Source of the DNA: Achatina immaculata
Taxonomy: Eukaryota; Mollusca; Gastropoda; Stylommatophora; Achatinidae
Direction of reading: 5' to 3'
DNA: 64,000 bases
Assembly: GCA_009760885.1 (NCBI GenBank)
Contig: CM019708.1
Location: forward strand, 12,406,431-12,470,430
Positions 21,752-59,371 of the stretch are shown one piece after another; position 1 is the first letter of the stretch, and every line of letters begins with the position of its first letter. The notes beneath the pieces were generated by a model. The model ran no database searches. It saw only the letters and a list, made by a program, of their open reading frames with translations, and had not been told where the DNA came from. A program made the translations under genes and the position numbers.

Positions 21752-22710
21752 ATGTGCCGTGCCGACTGGCGTTGGCTATTATGCTTCTGCAGAGTACGCG
21801 ATCCTTCATGCAGGCCATCAGCTCAGTTGGTGATCTCTCTCACACCATCCCGTCAGACTGTCCAGTATCATTTCTCTTGGTCTTCCTCTTGATCTTCTTC
21901 CTTCTATTTTTCCTGTTGTTATAATATTTTCAATGCCCCCTCTTCTCATTACATGTCCTATGAAAGTACATTGTCTCTCTCTTATCTTTTTGACAAGGTT
22001 TTTTGTCTCTCCAGCTCTTCTCCTACATTCTTCATTAGTTATTTTTTGCTGTCCAGGGGATTCGCAGCATTCTTCTAATAAACCACATTTCTGCTGCTTC
22101 CAATGATTTTTGTGCAGACTTGCCTATTGTCCATGATTCACTTCCATATAACAAGATAGGTTCAATATAGCATTTTAGGACTCGTTTTCTAACATTCATT
22201 GATAAGGATGTGTTGGTCAATATGTTTCTCATTCTCTGAAATGCAGTCTTTGCTTGGCCTATTCTGTTCCTAATTTCTGTTCTGCATTTCCCATCTGAAG
22301 TTATTACTGCTCCAAGATATTTGAATTTCTGCACCTGCTTTAGAACAGTTCCGTTTAATTTAATACTGCATGCTGGTGGATTCTGTTTCTTAGATATAAC
22401 CATAGTCTCTGTCTTTTTGATGTTCAAAGTAAGGCCTTTCTGTTCATTTTCTTTGGCGACTCTATCCAAGAGATTTTGCAGGTCTTGTTGGTTCTCAGCT
22501 ATCAGTACTGTGTCGTCAGCATACCGAAGGTTGTTAATATTGTATCCTCCAATTTTTATGCCTGGTTCTGTGATGATTGTTCTTAGAATATTCTCACTAT
22601 ACAGAGAAAAAAGGTCTGGAGATAGTACACATCCTTGTCGCACCCCTTGTTTTATAGGTTGATATTTTCCAACTCTATTTTCAACTCGAACTGCTGCTTC
22701 TTGGAGAAAA
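21752..22710 (-). mobile_element. LINE B copy 1 with RT motifs
   Basis: Minus frame 22643-22035 (202 codons) has GCVLSPDLFSLYSE, the catalytic YADD in NLRYADDTVLIAE, FKYLGAVITSDGKCRTEIRN and WTIGKSAQKSLEAAEMWFIR. The frame then breaks, but the tail continues (RERQCTFIGHVMRRGG, SLTGWCERS) to ~21755 with a CAT/ATG-type tail. RT motifs 0-A upstream of 22710 are missing: 5'-truncated, not autonomous. Confidence 0.88.
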
Positions 22711-23394
22711 AAAAAACTGGTTAAAATGATGGGTAAGGGAATCTGTACTTTGTCTGCTGGGATGAAAATAGATTGGTTTCAGGAACTGAGCCAGATTATT
22801 GCTTTGTAAATGCAGTCGGAACTGGCCAGAGAGTGTAGATATGATCTGAGACCAAAAGATGTGTAGCAGCTGCTTAACCTGGACAGAGCTGTAGACGTAA
22901 TCCTTGCGACCAAGCTTTAAATTTAAGATGACCAAGTACTTGAATTCTGAGGAAGGAGAAAACTCGCACTCGATAACACACTGTTTTATTTTTTAGCGTG
23001 AATATGTAGCAAATAGATGGCTATACAAGTATATCTGCTGAGAAATGATTGTATGAAAGGGACGTAATGTGACCGCTTAAACTCTCACTAGTGCGTAGAC
23101 AAACATACACAGCTATGCCAGTAAAATTACTGGAACACAGTTTACTTTTAGCAATAGAGCCTCATCGCAACACGACTACAGTTCGGCTATTGTTCATGTT
23201 GACTTTCTCGTTAGTCTCTTTACTCAACACCAGCTGTTGTCCTTTATTTTCTCATCATCTGTTGTCATCGTTGTCTGATGAAGACCTCTGGTCGAAATAC
23301 CACACACAAATATGGACTGGAGTAAACTTTTGTACTAACAGAATTTTTCGCACGAGTTAAAAATGTATGAAGCAACAAAGTTAAATTTGGGTGT
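22711..23394. other. Intergenic stretch with hammerhead-like core
   Basis: No gene recognised; the hammerhead-like core at 23274-23296 is described in findings. Confidence 0.4.
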
Positions 23395-23399
23395 CTGTT

Positions 23400-23700
23400 T
23401 ATCAAAAGTGCCGTGCCTACAGGAGGTGGAGTTTATAACTCTCCACAACTCTCTGTTTTGTGTTGCCTCTGTGAGCTGCTCTGGTGTCTTCTTTCCATGT
23501 CATCTTGCAAATCCATGCAGGATTTTCTCTCTTGGCCTGCCTCGGCCTCTTTTCCCCTTTAACTTTCCTGTTGTCACGATGTGTTCTAGTTTCCCTTTTC
23601 TCATAACATGCCCTACAAATTTAGACTGTCTTTTTCCTGACTGTTGTAATTATTTGTCTTCTCGAATAGGTCTCTCACAAAATATCTTCATTTGATTTAA
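23400..23700 (-). mobile_element. LINE G C-terminal fragment
   Basis: Minus frame reads KQSKFVGHVMRKGKLEHIVT then GKRGRGRPREKILHGFARWH and TQNRELWRVI. Distinct from family F but related. Confidence 0.7.
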
Positions 23701-23719
23701 TTTTGGGTGTATGATCTAA

Positions 23720-23775
23720 ACACACACACACACCCACACACGCACACGCAACCACGCACGCACACAAACACACAT
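23720..23775. repeat. (CA)n microsatellite
   Basis: Imperfect CA/CG repeat. Confidence 0.9.
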
Positions 23776-24234
23776 GTCAATGGAGGGATCATTTCTTTTT
23801 TAATGTATACAAATTGGTGGCCACTTAAATTAGAATACTCGGTTGCGCGGGCAAAAAGAGAACACAAATCTTGACAAGATAGTCAGAACAGCGAAAGTTT
23901 GACAGATAAAGCGATACCTTAATTAACGAAACTTTTTAACCAGGTTTTAAAAAATGAGCTAACAGAATTGTAAATAAATGAAAGGATGGATTTATAATTA
24001 TCTTAGTCGATCAGTCGACACAGAATCACATGACTCAATATTCAGCTCATCTTTTTTATTACTTCCATGCATCACTGGCTAATGGATAGATGGATGGATA
24101 ACGGGTGAATAAACTGTTTGATAAATTATAAAGAGATACAATAGAGAATGAAAATCTAAAGTAAAAATTTTAAAACACGACTGCTTATAATCTTTTATCA
24201 ATCTTTAACTTGACAACGTGCTATACAGACCTTT

Positions 24235-24325
24235 GTCTGTATGCTATGAAGAAATTTGACTATATGCTATGCAGAAACTTGGCTATATGTTATGCAGAAA
24301 CTTGACCATATGCTATACAGAAAAA
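24235..24325. repeat. 23-bp tandem repeat
   Basis: About four diverged units of tatatgctatgcagaaactt + ggc. Confidence 0.7.
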
Positions 24326-24424
24326 TTTCTTGTTGTGTGCTGAAGATAATCAGATATGGACAAACAGACGAAAAAAGGATTCGAAAAAAAAAACTATGCA
24401 AACATTTATTCTATATAGAAGTCC

Positions 24425-24510
24425 ACCCACCCACACGCGTGAGCGCTCACACACACACACACGCTCACACACACGCGCACGCACACACGCGCACGCGCGC
24501 GCACACACAA
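24425..24510. repeat. (CA/CG)n microsatellite
   Basis: Alternating purine-pyrimidine run, CA with many CG steps. Confidence 0.9.
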
Positions 24511-26075
24511 CAATGCTCTTGTATCTCAGAAACTGCAGAAGGCCTATCAAACGCTTAATGAATGAATGACTAAATTAAATTTGATTACATTCGTATCTTT
24601 AACCATATTCCTATTTTTGTGTTGGTGTCAGGAAGGAAATGAGATACTGTTAGAGAGTAGATACTTTCACTGGAGTCATCAAACTACAGGAAGTCAAGAC
24701 CCTTCTTTACAGAACATGGAGAGCCAGGTCAGACACCAGTGTCATGTATTTTCAAGCCTCATATATAAACTTGAAGTACCTTTCATATGCGTAAACGAGG
24801 CCGCCTGACCCCACCAGCAGCCTATGCATCAGGGGACGACTCCAGCTTTCATCTCCCCTCCCCCACCTCTTACCTCATCGTTCGGGCCTGCACAAGCAGG
24901 CTATTGTGGCTCTACAACCAAGACAGTGAGGCAAGAACTGATGTGTATCCGGTGGCGGTGGACTTATTTGAGAAGGCTCCTTTAGTACACCAACCACAGT
25001 GTACTTTCCATCCGATACATCGACTTTTGTTTACACATCACCACGCATCAGATACAAAATCTACATCACTGATACGGGAATGCACAACAATATAAACAGT
25101 AACACATACAACAATATCAACAGTAACATACAGCAAATAAACAGTAACATGTGTACAGTGCCTCCGAGAGAAATGTTGTAATCCAGTATAAAACTTTATC
25201 TTGTCCTCCCGTTTTTTTTAAAATCCCTCGGGACCCACCAAGATCTCCGGGCCCACACTTAAAACAGGGATACCCTTAGGGACACCTTTAGGGATACCCT
25301 TAGGGCCCCGGAACAATGCACCGGCTGGATTCCCCTCTCGGTGGCCCTGCATGCCTGCCAAAACGGACCGCAGGTAGTTTCTTTAACATCATTATTTTGA
25401 ACGTCTAAATTCTAGGTTAGCGGTTTTCAACCTGTAACCCACCGAGGACCACGCGAGAGATCCGTATAGCAAGTCTATATTAAAAAAAAACAACAACAAC
25501 AATACAGAGCTTAATCTTACAAGTTCTAAAAGAATGCTTTAAATTTAATCCTACCTGGTGGACAGAAGCGTATAGGGGCTGCAGAGAATTATACTTATCA
25601 TTGACTTCTTGGGTCCGTGACTTGAACAAATGTTGGGAAACACGCAGCGATTGATTAATAACTACTGAGGTCCTTAGATTAAACTTTGTAAGGACAACCG
25701 CCTCCTTCTATCTGTACTACCCATGTAGTTGATTCTTCTATAGCTGAGATCTCTACTGCTACCGTATGACTTCCTATTACACAAACCATACACAAGTGGC
25801 ACGTCACTTTTTGTGTTTTAAAGTCCACATACCGTGCTAGTGCGGCAATACAGAGATAGATGATTGTGGCATAAAACAACAGTCTATATTTGCAGATATC
25901 TTTTTTTTCTTTAACGCCGGCCCACCAGCTCACCCAGACCCGCTAGTTTTAACCGCCTGTGGCCTATTCCAACCCCCAACTGTAAACTACTCCTTGGTTA
26001 TGCGTGGTATTTTGTGGGAAGCTAGCGGATATAGTCAAGCAACAATAACTATCGGCAGGCGTGCAGATACGAGTG
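24511..26075. other. Intergenic stretch
   Basis: Contains small repeats of gggatacccttag near 25265-25305. The block 25420-25650 begins gcggttttcaacctgtaacc and ends gttgggaaacac, loosely like a hAT-derived end pair, but is not secured. Confidence 0.35.
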
Positions 26076-27366
26076 TTGATTGACAAGTTCTCGGCATAAG
26101 GTACAAATACTTGAAGCACACAGTTGATATTAGGCGCATTTGTAGATCAGGTTAATGTAAGATTAAATACCAAGTTTCAAGAAATTAGGTGCAAGCAATT
26201 TTCCTTTACAGGCTACTGAAGTGGTAAGGTGTGGCAGAAATTGAGGAAATGAATAAAATTTCTCATCGAGCAGTCATTTGCTACCTCTGCATCAAGGGCT
26301 TATCATCTAAGGAGATCCATGAGGAGAGTTCCCCTTCTTACAGCACAGTGAAGAAATGGGCAGCTCAATTCAAACATGGAAGGAAGAGTCTGGGAGATGA
26401 TCCCCGCCAGGAGGACCAAGAACGGTAACCACCGATGAAACCACCGGCAGAATCCATGACATGATAATGGAGGATCGACGACTAACTGAGCGGTACATTG
26501 CTACTGAGTTGGGGATCTATCAGGAAAGTGTTCATGCCATTATTCACAATGATTTTCAAATGACAAAGGTCTCTGCTTGATGGGTCCAGAAACTTCCTGG
26601 AGCTGATCACAAACGACAGAGTCTCAGCATGTCAAGAGACAATCTTGGCCATTTTCGTGCAGATCCTGAAAAGTTTCTTCAGCAATTTGTGACTAAGGAT
26701 GAGACTTGGATTCATCATTTTCAACCAAAAACCAAAGAATAGTCAAAACAGTGAAAACATCATGGATCCCCACCTCTGAAGAAAACAAGTGTGGTTATGT
26801 CTGCTTCCACCTTTTGGGATTCAGAAGGTGTGCTATAGGTAGACTATCTTCAAAAGGGCAGAATGGTCACCGGGACCTATTACGCTAATCTTGTGAAGCA
26901 ACTGCGGGTCAACCTGAAGGAAAAGCGTCGAGGGAAATTGACGAGAGGAGTCATCTTTTGGCAAAACAATGCTCCAGTTCACAAATCGGCGGTGGCAATG
27001 GCTGCCATTCATGAATGCGGCTTCCAGCTTCTTGAACATCCTCCTTCTTTCCCAGATTTGACCCCTTCAGACTATCTGTTTACCAAACTCAAAAAGGAGC
27101 TCATTCATCATCATTCATTTGCATGTCCCTTGCGGAACTTTGCCTCCCAAACAGAGCTCGCAAATTTGCTTAAGATGATGACTTCGTACATGCTGTAGAC
27201 CACTTTCTACTGGCACAAGATGCTGACTTTTACAAAGAATGGATCCGTATGCTCCAGGATCTCTGGACTAAGTGCATAAACTTGCAAGGGGAATATGCTG
27301 AGAAATAACCCCAAAAGTTGTCCACAATTAATCCGTTGTACCTTATGCCGAGAACTTATCAATCAA
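26076..27366 (+). mobile_element. Mariner element with decayed transposase
   Basis: 31-bp terminal inverted repeats (ttgattga[c/t]aagttctcgg, 30 of 31 matching) at 26076-26106 and 27336-27366. Length 1291 bp, normal for mariner. Broken transposase pieces: helix-turn-helix region RAVICYLCIKGLSSKEIHEE (26231-26428), first Asp in TKDETWIHHFQPK, second region VIFWQNNAPVHKSA where the family's D has become N, and third Asp in FPDLTPSDYLF. Several stops and shifts. A tiny LINE C end is inserted at 27113-27150. Confidence 0.85.
27113..27150 (-). mobile_element. Ultra-short LINE C 3'-end insertion inside the mariner
   Basis: About 40 bp of the LINE C 3' terminus with an ATGA-type tail (cattcatttgcatgtccctt) interrupts the transposase exactly where family members continue without it. 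gagctc occurs at both edges as a probable short target duplication. Confidence 0.65.
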
Positions 27367-27613
27367 CCTTTGTAGATACACCTCTGAGACATACAGCTCT
27401 AGCTCAGCTGTAAGCTTTTTTTCCTGAACGGGACAGTATTGACCTGTACGCTGTAAGTAGAACAGTAATATATAATGCAAGGGGTGTTATCGGTGTAACG
27501 AAAATTGGAAGCAACAGGTGGCTTTATTCTTGCTGTACACAAACTGATGACGAGTCCCGTGTTGACAAGAGTCATCTTAAAGAAATATACAGTAGTTTTT
27601 TCCCTCCCCATTC
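27367..27613. other. Intergenic, nothing recognised
   Basis: No feature seen. Confidence 0.4.
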
Positions 27614-27699
27614 TTGCCTCAACCTACAATGGTTATCGCGCCAGACGCTGTTGCTAATGATGGTTCTGTTGCTCCTGCTGCGATTACTACAAATATTAT

Positions 27700-27760
27700 G
27701 AAACTGTTTCTACTGTTACTACTGCTGCTATTACTACTGCTATTGCTCTTGCTGCTGATG

Positions 27761-27847
<87 letters not shown>
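27700..27847. repeat. (ACT)n microsatellite
   Basis: About 40 CTA/CTG-type triplets. Produces a spurious poly-Leu frame. Confidence 0.95.
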
Positions 27848-27849
27848 GG

Positions 27850-28262
27850 GGTGAAGACGCCCGATAAGGCAATCAGTGACCCATAGCTGATATGCCAGCG
27901 TCAGGGTTAGCGACCCATAGCTGATCAAGACCCTGTCCCACCTCTCCGTGGCACGCCCAGTAACAGGCCTACCCTGGCTAACGCCTTCAATGTTTCTAGT
28001 TGCCACAATGTGTTCCAATTTTCATCTTCTCAGAAAATGTCCTACAAATCTCGCTTGTCTGCCTCTGATCTTTGCTGTAATTTGCCTTTTAATTCCAGCC
28101 TCTCTTAAGACTTCTTCGTTGGTTTTCTTAGCTGCCCATGGTACATTCAACATCCTCCTTATGAACCACATTTTCATGACCTCCATTTCTCGCTGTACTC
28201 TCTTATTCATGGACCATGCTTCACATCCATAAAACAAAATTGGCTCGATGTAATATTTAAGT
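27850..28262 (-). mobile_element. LINE F C-terminus and 3' end
   Basis: Minus frame 28237-28022 reads FYGCEAWSMNKRVQREMEVM then KMWFIRRMLNVPWAAKKTNE and RGRQARFVGHFLRR. The non-coding end (27850-27970) recurs at 29205-29340 and 45475-45640. Confidence 0.78.
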
Positions 28263-28299
28263 TGCCACTGTTGAGCGTAAATGAGTTTATTCTTATCTT

Positions 28300-28592
28300 C
28301 TTATATCTTATATCCTTCCCGTGCCGTTAAACGTCACATAGGGCTCGCAAAGTAGTTCGCCAATTTTTCCTGTCTTCGGCGAGTCTTTCAACCTCATCAA
28401 AGGATTTTATGCCTGTTAATTTGGCCTCTCTTAATAATGTCCTCTTCAGAGTTTCACGCAGTCTGCCTCTTTTTCTTCGGCCTGTTGTGTTCCACTTGAT
28501 AGCTTGTTTTGGGATTCTCTGATCATTTCTTCTCATCAAGTGACCAACATATGTCCATCTCCTTTTCCTGATCACCCATGAGACTGGCTGTT
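28300..28592 (-). mobile_element. LINE A copy 4
   Basis: Tail ggatataagatataagaa; frame 28592-28327 reads VIRKRRWTYVGHLMRRNDQR to TTLRALCDV with no break, so relatively young. 5'-truncated. Confidence 0.85.
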
Positions 28593-28939
28593 TATTAGCA
28601 ACATTAATTTCATTTAAAACATAATAAGACACCATCAAAATTTAAAACCTCTGACTTTAAGAGCAAATGTTTCATATCTTGCCATTTTGTTCACTGGCTC
28701 ATAGTTAGCAATTTCTATCAAAACATCTGTTGAGCTTCCGAGCTGTTGAGCTTCAGAGTTGTAATATGTTTTTATAAGTGTTCCTCAACGCAATGTTGAC
28801 GCTAAGCTAAAAAAAAACGCGTTCCGGTTTTGAACTTTAAATAAATAAATAAAACTTTCCCAGATGAGACTGCGACATAATTGACAACTACGTTGAAAGA
28901 ATTAGAATAACAATGGATTTTTTAAAAAAGCTAGCGGGA

Positions 28940-29190
28940 TCAAGTCTCTGTTGCATTATTGAATTCCTTTCATATACGATCTATTGTCGTATCATGGCCG
29001 CGCAAGCTTGCGATTGGAGTATTCATGTCTAATAATTTTAGACGACTACATTCGGTTAACACTGAGCCTGTAGTGGCTGCTACAGGAATGAAACCAAGAA
29101 AATGCTCATGAATATTGATATCACAAGGATCTGCGTTAACAAATGTTGCAATTAGTGTTAACTGTGTAATATTGGAGCCAAGAAGCACAA
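28940..29190 (-). pseudogene. hAT transposase (DUF4371, ZMYM1-like) fragment
   Basis: Minus frame reads DINIHEHFLGFIPVAATTGS then LTECSRLKLLDMNTPIASLR-GHD. This matches the 'NVHE-FIGL---TTGE-L---L---L--L----RGQ-YD' segment of ZMYM1/hAT-type transposases. The catalytic YDGA region is lost. Confidence 0.55.
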
Positions 29191-29204
29191 CTCAAGCTGA
29201 ATGA

Positions 29205-29340
29205 GATTAACTGTCAGCGACCCATAGCTGACTGCAGCGGCAGGGTTGGCAAAGCATAGCAGGCCAAGACCCTGTTCTAACCTTCCAGTGGTGCCCCCTG
29301 TAAACGGACAGCAGTCTGGCCAAGTGAATAGGGATCACGG
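29205..29340. repeat. Dispersed repeat (LINE F-type 3' end)
   Basis: Shares cagcgacccatagctga, the 'cagggtt' step and the aagaccctgt block with 27880-27970 and 45505-45600. Confidence 0.55.
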
Positions 29341-29389
29341 TAGGGCGACGAACTTGGTCTTAAAAATTCGCCAGGCCGAAGTCGGATGT

Positions 29390-29580
29390 TTTGGATCAAT
29401 AAAGTAAGAGAACATAGTTTTGTAGGATTAGACCTTGAAAAAAATCACAGACAAAGCACTTTAATGAGACGTGGGAGAAAGAATTACCTGGGATTCGAAC
29501 TATGGACTCCGGTAGGACGAGCAGCCGTCTAGCCACGAGCGAACAGAGTACTAACGAACTGCACTAACTCGCGCCTCCAA
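29390..29580 (-). mobile_element. SINE-like repeat V, copy 1
   Basis: Minus strand: tRNA-like head with a diverged A-box and B-box-like gttcgaatccc, then a body ending in gttctcttacttta. Copies at 30486-30655 (+), 30975-31065 (-) and 31313-31480 (+). Confidence 0.6.
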
Positions 29581-29759
29581 AAAAAAACAGGTGTTTGAAA
29601 GCGTGATCATTAGTACTGTTCAGTCGACACGAGGGAATTGACACCCGGGAAGAAACAAGCCATGGCATAGAAATTTCGTAGCTTAGATTCAGTCTTTCTA
29701 GCAGGTACCAATTTTAGGCAAACATACACACGGTCTCCTGCCATGTCTGGTGCATACTT

Positions 29760-29760
29760 C

Positions 29761-29804
<44 letters not shown>

Positions 29805-29808
29805 ACAA
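29760..29808. repeat. (CAA)n microsatellite
   Basis: Sixteen CAA units; the duplicate array is at 31245-31300. Confidence 0.95.
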
Positions 29809-30084
29809 CAAACGAACGAATGATTGATTGATTGATTGATTGATCTTTATTTCAAAAGGGTTAAGAATTGGGCAACGCAGGCCCGTCTGACATTCTGCCC
29901 TTTATCATACATCTTTCACTCTATTCCAGACATTCTACAAATATGCTGTTCATGTAATAAACATAATTAACGTTGAAGCTGAGAGACATAAAATAAAATA
30001 TAACATTTACGTTTCGCTCTTAAAAATTCACTCAGTACAGAAGTAACTACATACATTATAAATGACTATCTACTAAACGAAGAA

Positions 30085-30388
30085 CAAATATATCTATACT
30101 ACAAGAGCTTAATATTGAAGAAGGCTGGCTAGTAAAGAGGATTAAAAAAAGAAAACTTAAATATTTTGGACATATTAAACGTCATGATAATTTAGAGAAG
30201 ACCATACTGGAGGGATACTTAATGGGAAAAAGAAAAAGAGGAAGACCAAAACGAAGATGGCTGCAAGAAATCGTTGACGATCTGCAAATGGATGCATCAG
30301 CAGCAGGCCATCTTGCTCACAACCGAGAGGCCTACAGGAGTGCTGTTTGGGAGGCAAAGTTCTGCAAGGGACATGCAAATAAATGAAT
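30085..30388 (+). mobile_element. LINE C copy, C-terminus
   Basis: Plus frame reads LQELNIEEGWLVKRIKKRKL, KYFGHIKRHDNLEKT and AYRSAVWEAKF with stop, then an ATGA-type tail. Uninterrupted, so young. Confidence 0.85.
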
Positions 30389-30485
30389 GAATCTACTAAA
30401 CAAAATTTTCGGGACTATTCAGAAAACAATTAATTGCATTAGGTGTCTGTAAGAGCAGTTTAAGATAACTTATTACGAATACTTA

Positions 30486-30655
30486 TTACATGAAGTTAGT
30501 CCGTGGTTCGAATCTCAGGTAATTCTCTTGTGGTTTTTTTTTCTCTCACTTCTCACTAAAGTGCTTTGTCTACGATTTTTTCGAGGTCTAATCCTACAAA
30601 ACTGTGTTCTCTTACTTTACCGTACCAAAGCCTCGATGTTTCCTATTATTTATGC
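30486..30655 (+). mobile_element. SINE-like repeat V, copy 2
   Basis: Plus orientation, with ggttcgaatctcaggt and aatcctacaaaactgtgttc. Inverted relative to copy 1, ~1 kb away. Confidence 0.6.
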
Positions 30656-30734
30656 ACATTATTTATAAATGTGACATAAGGCAACCAAAACACTTTCGAT
30701 AGCGAACGGAGAAGAAGATTTATATTTAGAGTTC

Positions 30735-30857
30735 TTATCTTATATCTTATATCATTCCCGTGCCGTTAAACGTCACATAGGGCTCGCAAAGTAGTTCGCC
30801 AATTTTTCTTCGGCGAGTCTTTCAACCTCATCAAAGGATTTTATGCCTGTTAATTTA
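30735..30857 (-). mobile_element. LINE A copy 5, 123 bp, with 11-bp target duplication
   Basis: Only the last ~120 bp of LINE A with its taagatataagataagaa tail. Target duplication atttagagttc at 30724-30734 and 30858-30868. Confidence 0.82.
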
Positions 30858-30974
30858 ATTTAGAGTTCAGTCTGTAACTAATCAATACATTTTGAATCCT
30901 GTTGCCAAGATAATGCTGGGCCGATCCATGAGCAAGCGTGGTAAAAATGTTTTAAAAAATATGTTCATATTATT

Positions 30975-31245
30975 AAAATTTGGGATTCGAACTATGGACT
31001 CCGGTAGGACGAGCAGCCGTCTAGCCACGAGCGAACAAAGTACTAACGAACTGCATTAACTCCAAAAAAAAAAAGGTATTTGAAAGCGTGATCATTAGTA
31101 CTGTTCAGTCGACACGAGGGAATTGACACCCGGAAAGAAACAAACCATGGCACAGAAATTTCGTAGCTTAGATTCAGTCTTTCTAGCAGGTACCAATTTT
31201 AGGCAAACATACACACGGTCTCCTGTCATGTCTGGTGCATACTTC

Positions 31246-31298
<53 letters not shown>

Positions 31299-31730
31299 CC
31301 GAACGAATATTTATTACATGAAGTTAGTCCGTCATTCGAATCTCAGGTAATTCTCTTGTGTTTTTTCTTTCTCTCACGTCTCACTAAAGTGCTTTGTCTT
31401 CGATTTTTTCGAGTTCTAATCCTACAAAACTGTGTTCTCTTACTATACCGTACGAAAGCCTTGTTGTTTCCTATTTATATTAAAAAAATGTTTTGGATCA
31501 GTAGGCGCATAAATGTGATATAAGGCAACCAACGCCCTTTTGATAGCGAACGGAGAAGAAGATTTATATTTAGAATTTAGTTCGGAGAATAAGATTTATA
31601 TTTAGAGTTCAGTCTGTAACTAATCAATTCATTTTGAATCCTGTTGCCAAAATAATGCTGGGCCGATCCATGAGCAAGCGTGGTAAAAATGTTTTAAAAC
31701 AATATTTTCATATTATTTAAAGTTTTTTAA
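30975..31730. repeat. Tandem duplication, right copy
   Basis: Includes SINE-like V pieces (30975-31065 minus, 31313-31480 plus), a (CAA)n array and the block tcctgttgccaaaataatgc shared with the left copy. Ends ~200 bp upstream of the PLK1 promoter. Confidence 0.75.
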
Positions 31731-31926
31731 TAGTTCATCCCACTTTTCCTAGTTTTGCCATCCTTTAAAATTTGCCCCCCCTCCCATGCAAACGCACGTG
31801 GTGCACTGTAGGTAGAGTCGTCCCTACTGTCTTAGTTAATTAATATGAAGCGAGGAAAAGTTCCTTGATGAGAACACGGCGCAGGATGATGATAATGATT
31901 TGTTCGAGCTGTAAACGGCATATCAA

Positions 31927-32003
31927 CCAATGAAATTTAGGCAAACAGCTTCAACCAATGGGATCACGGCGTTCCCAGCATTCCGATCCTGCTAAAATTT
32001 GAA
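31927..32003 (+). promoter_or_regulatory. PLK1 cell-cycle promoter core: two CCAAT boxes and a CHR
   Basis: Two CCAAT boxes in matching aaCCAATg context at 31927-31931 and 31955-31959 (28 bp apart) are followed 38 nt later by TTTGAA at 31998-32003. NF-Y sites plus a CHR bound by DREAM/MuvB are the established layout of G2/M promoters, including vertebrate PLK1. Here they sit ~80-155 nt upstream of the PLK1 ATG. A second TTTGAA lies at 32075-32080. No TATA box is evident. Confidence 0.7.
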
Positions 32004-32016
32004 TTGAAGAAGTGAT

Positions 32017-32079
32017 ATGAACAAGAGACCACTGGAAGTTTGTTAAAACTTTATGTTCCCAGAGTGTTTCAGGTTTTGA
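32017..32079 (+). other. Two short uORFs in the PLK1 leader
   Basis: ATG at 32017 runs 9 codons to TAA at 32044-32046. ATG at 32053 runs 8 codons to TGA ending at 32079, two nt before the PLK1 start. Both exist in mRNA only if transcription starts upstream of 32017, which is unknown. Confidence 0.35.
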
Positions 32080-32081
32080 AA

Positions 32082-59371
<27,290 letters not shown>

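Larger units (their letters stand above)
29590..30980. repeat. Tandem duplication, left copy (with insertions)
   Basis: 29590-29818 and 30486-30978 match 31079-31300 and 31313-31725. The left copy is interrupted by a 667-bp insertion (29819-30485, including LINE C) and by LINE A at 30735-30857; both are absent from the right copy. Confidence 0.75.

Noticed and set aside
25420..25650. Third hAT MITE
   Set aside because: Ends only loosely resemble hAT termini and no 8-bp duplication was found.
27614..27886. Poly-leucine ORF
   Set aside because: Product of the (ACT)n microsatellite.
32040..32081. N-terminal extension of PLK1 from an upstream TTG
   Set aside because: No ATG upstream in frame and good Kozak context at 32082; PLK1 N-termini are short and variable.
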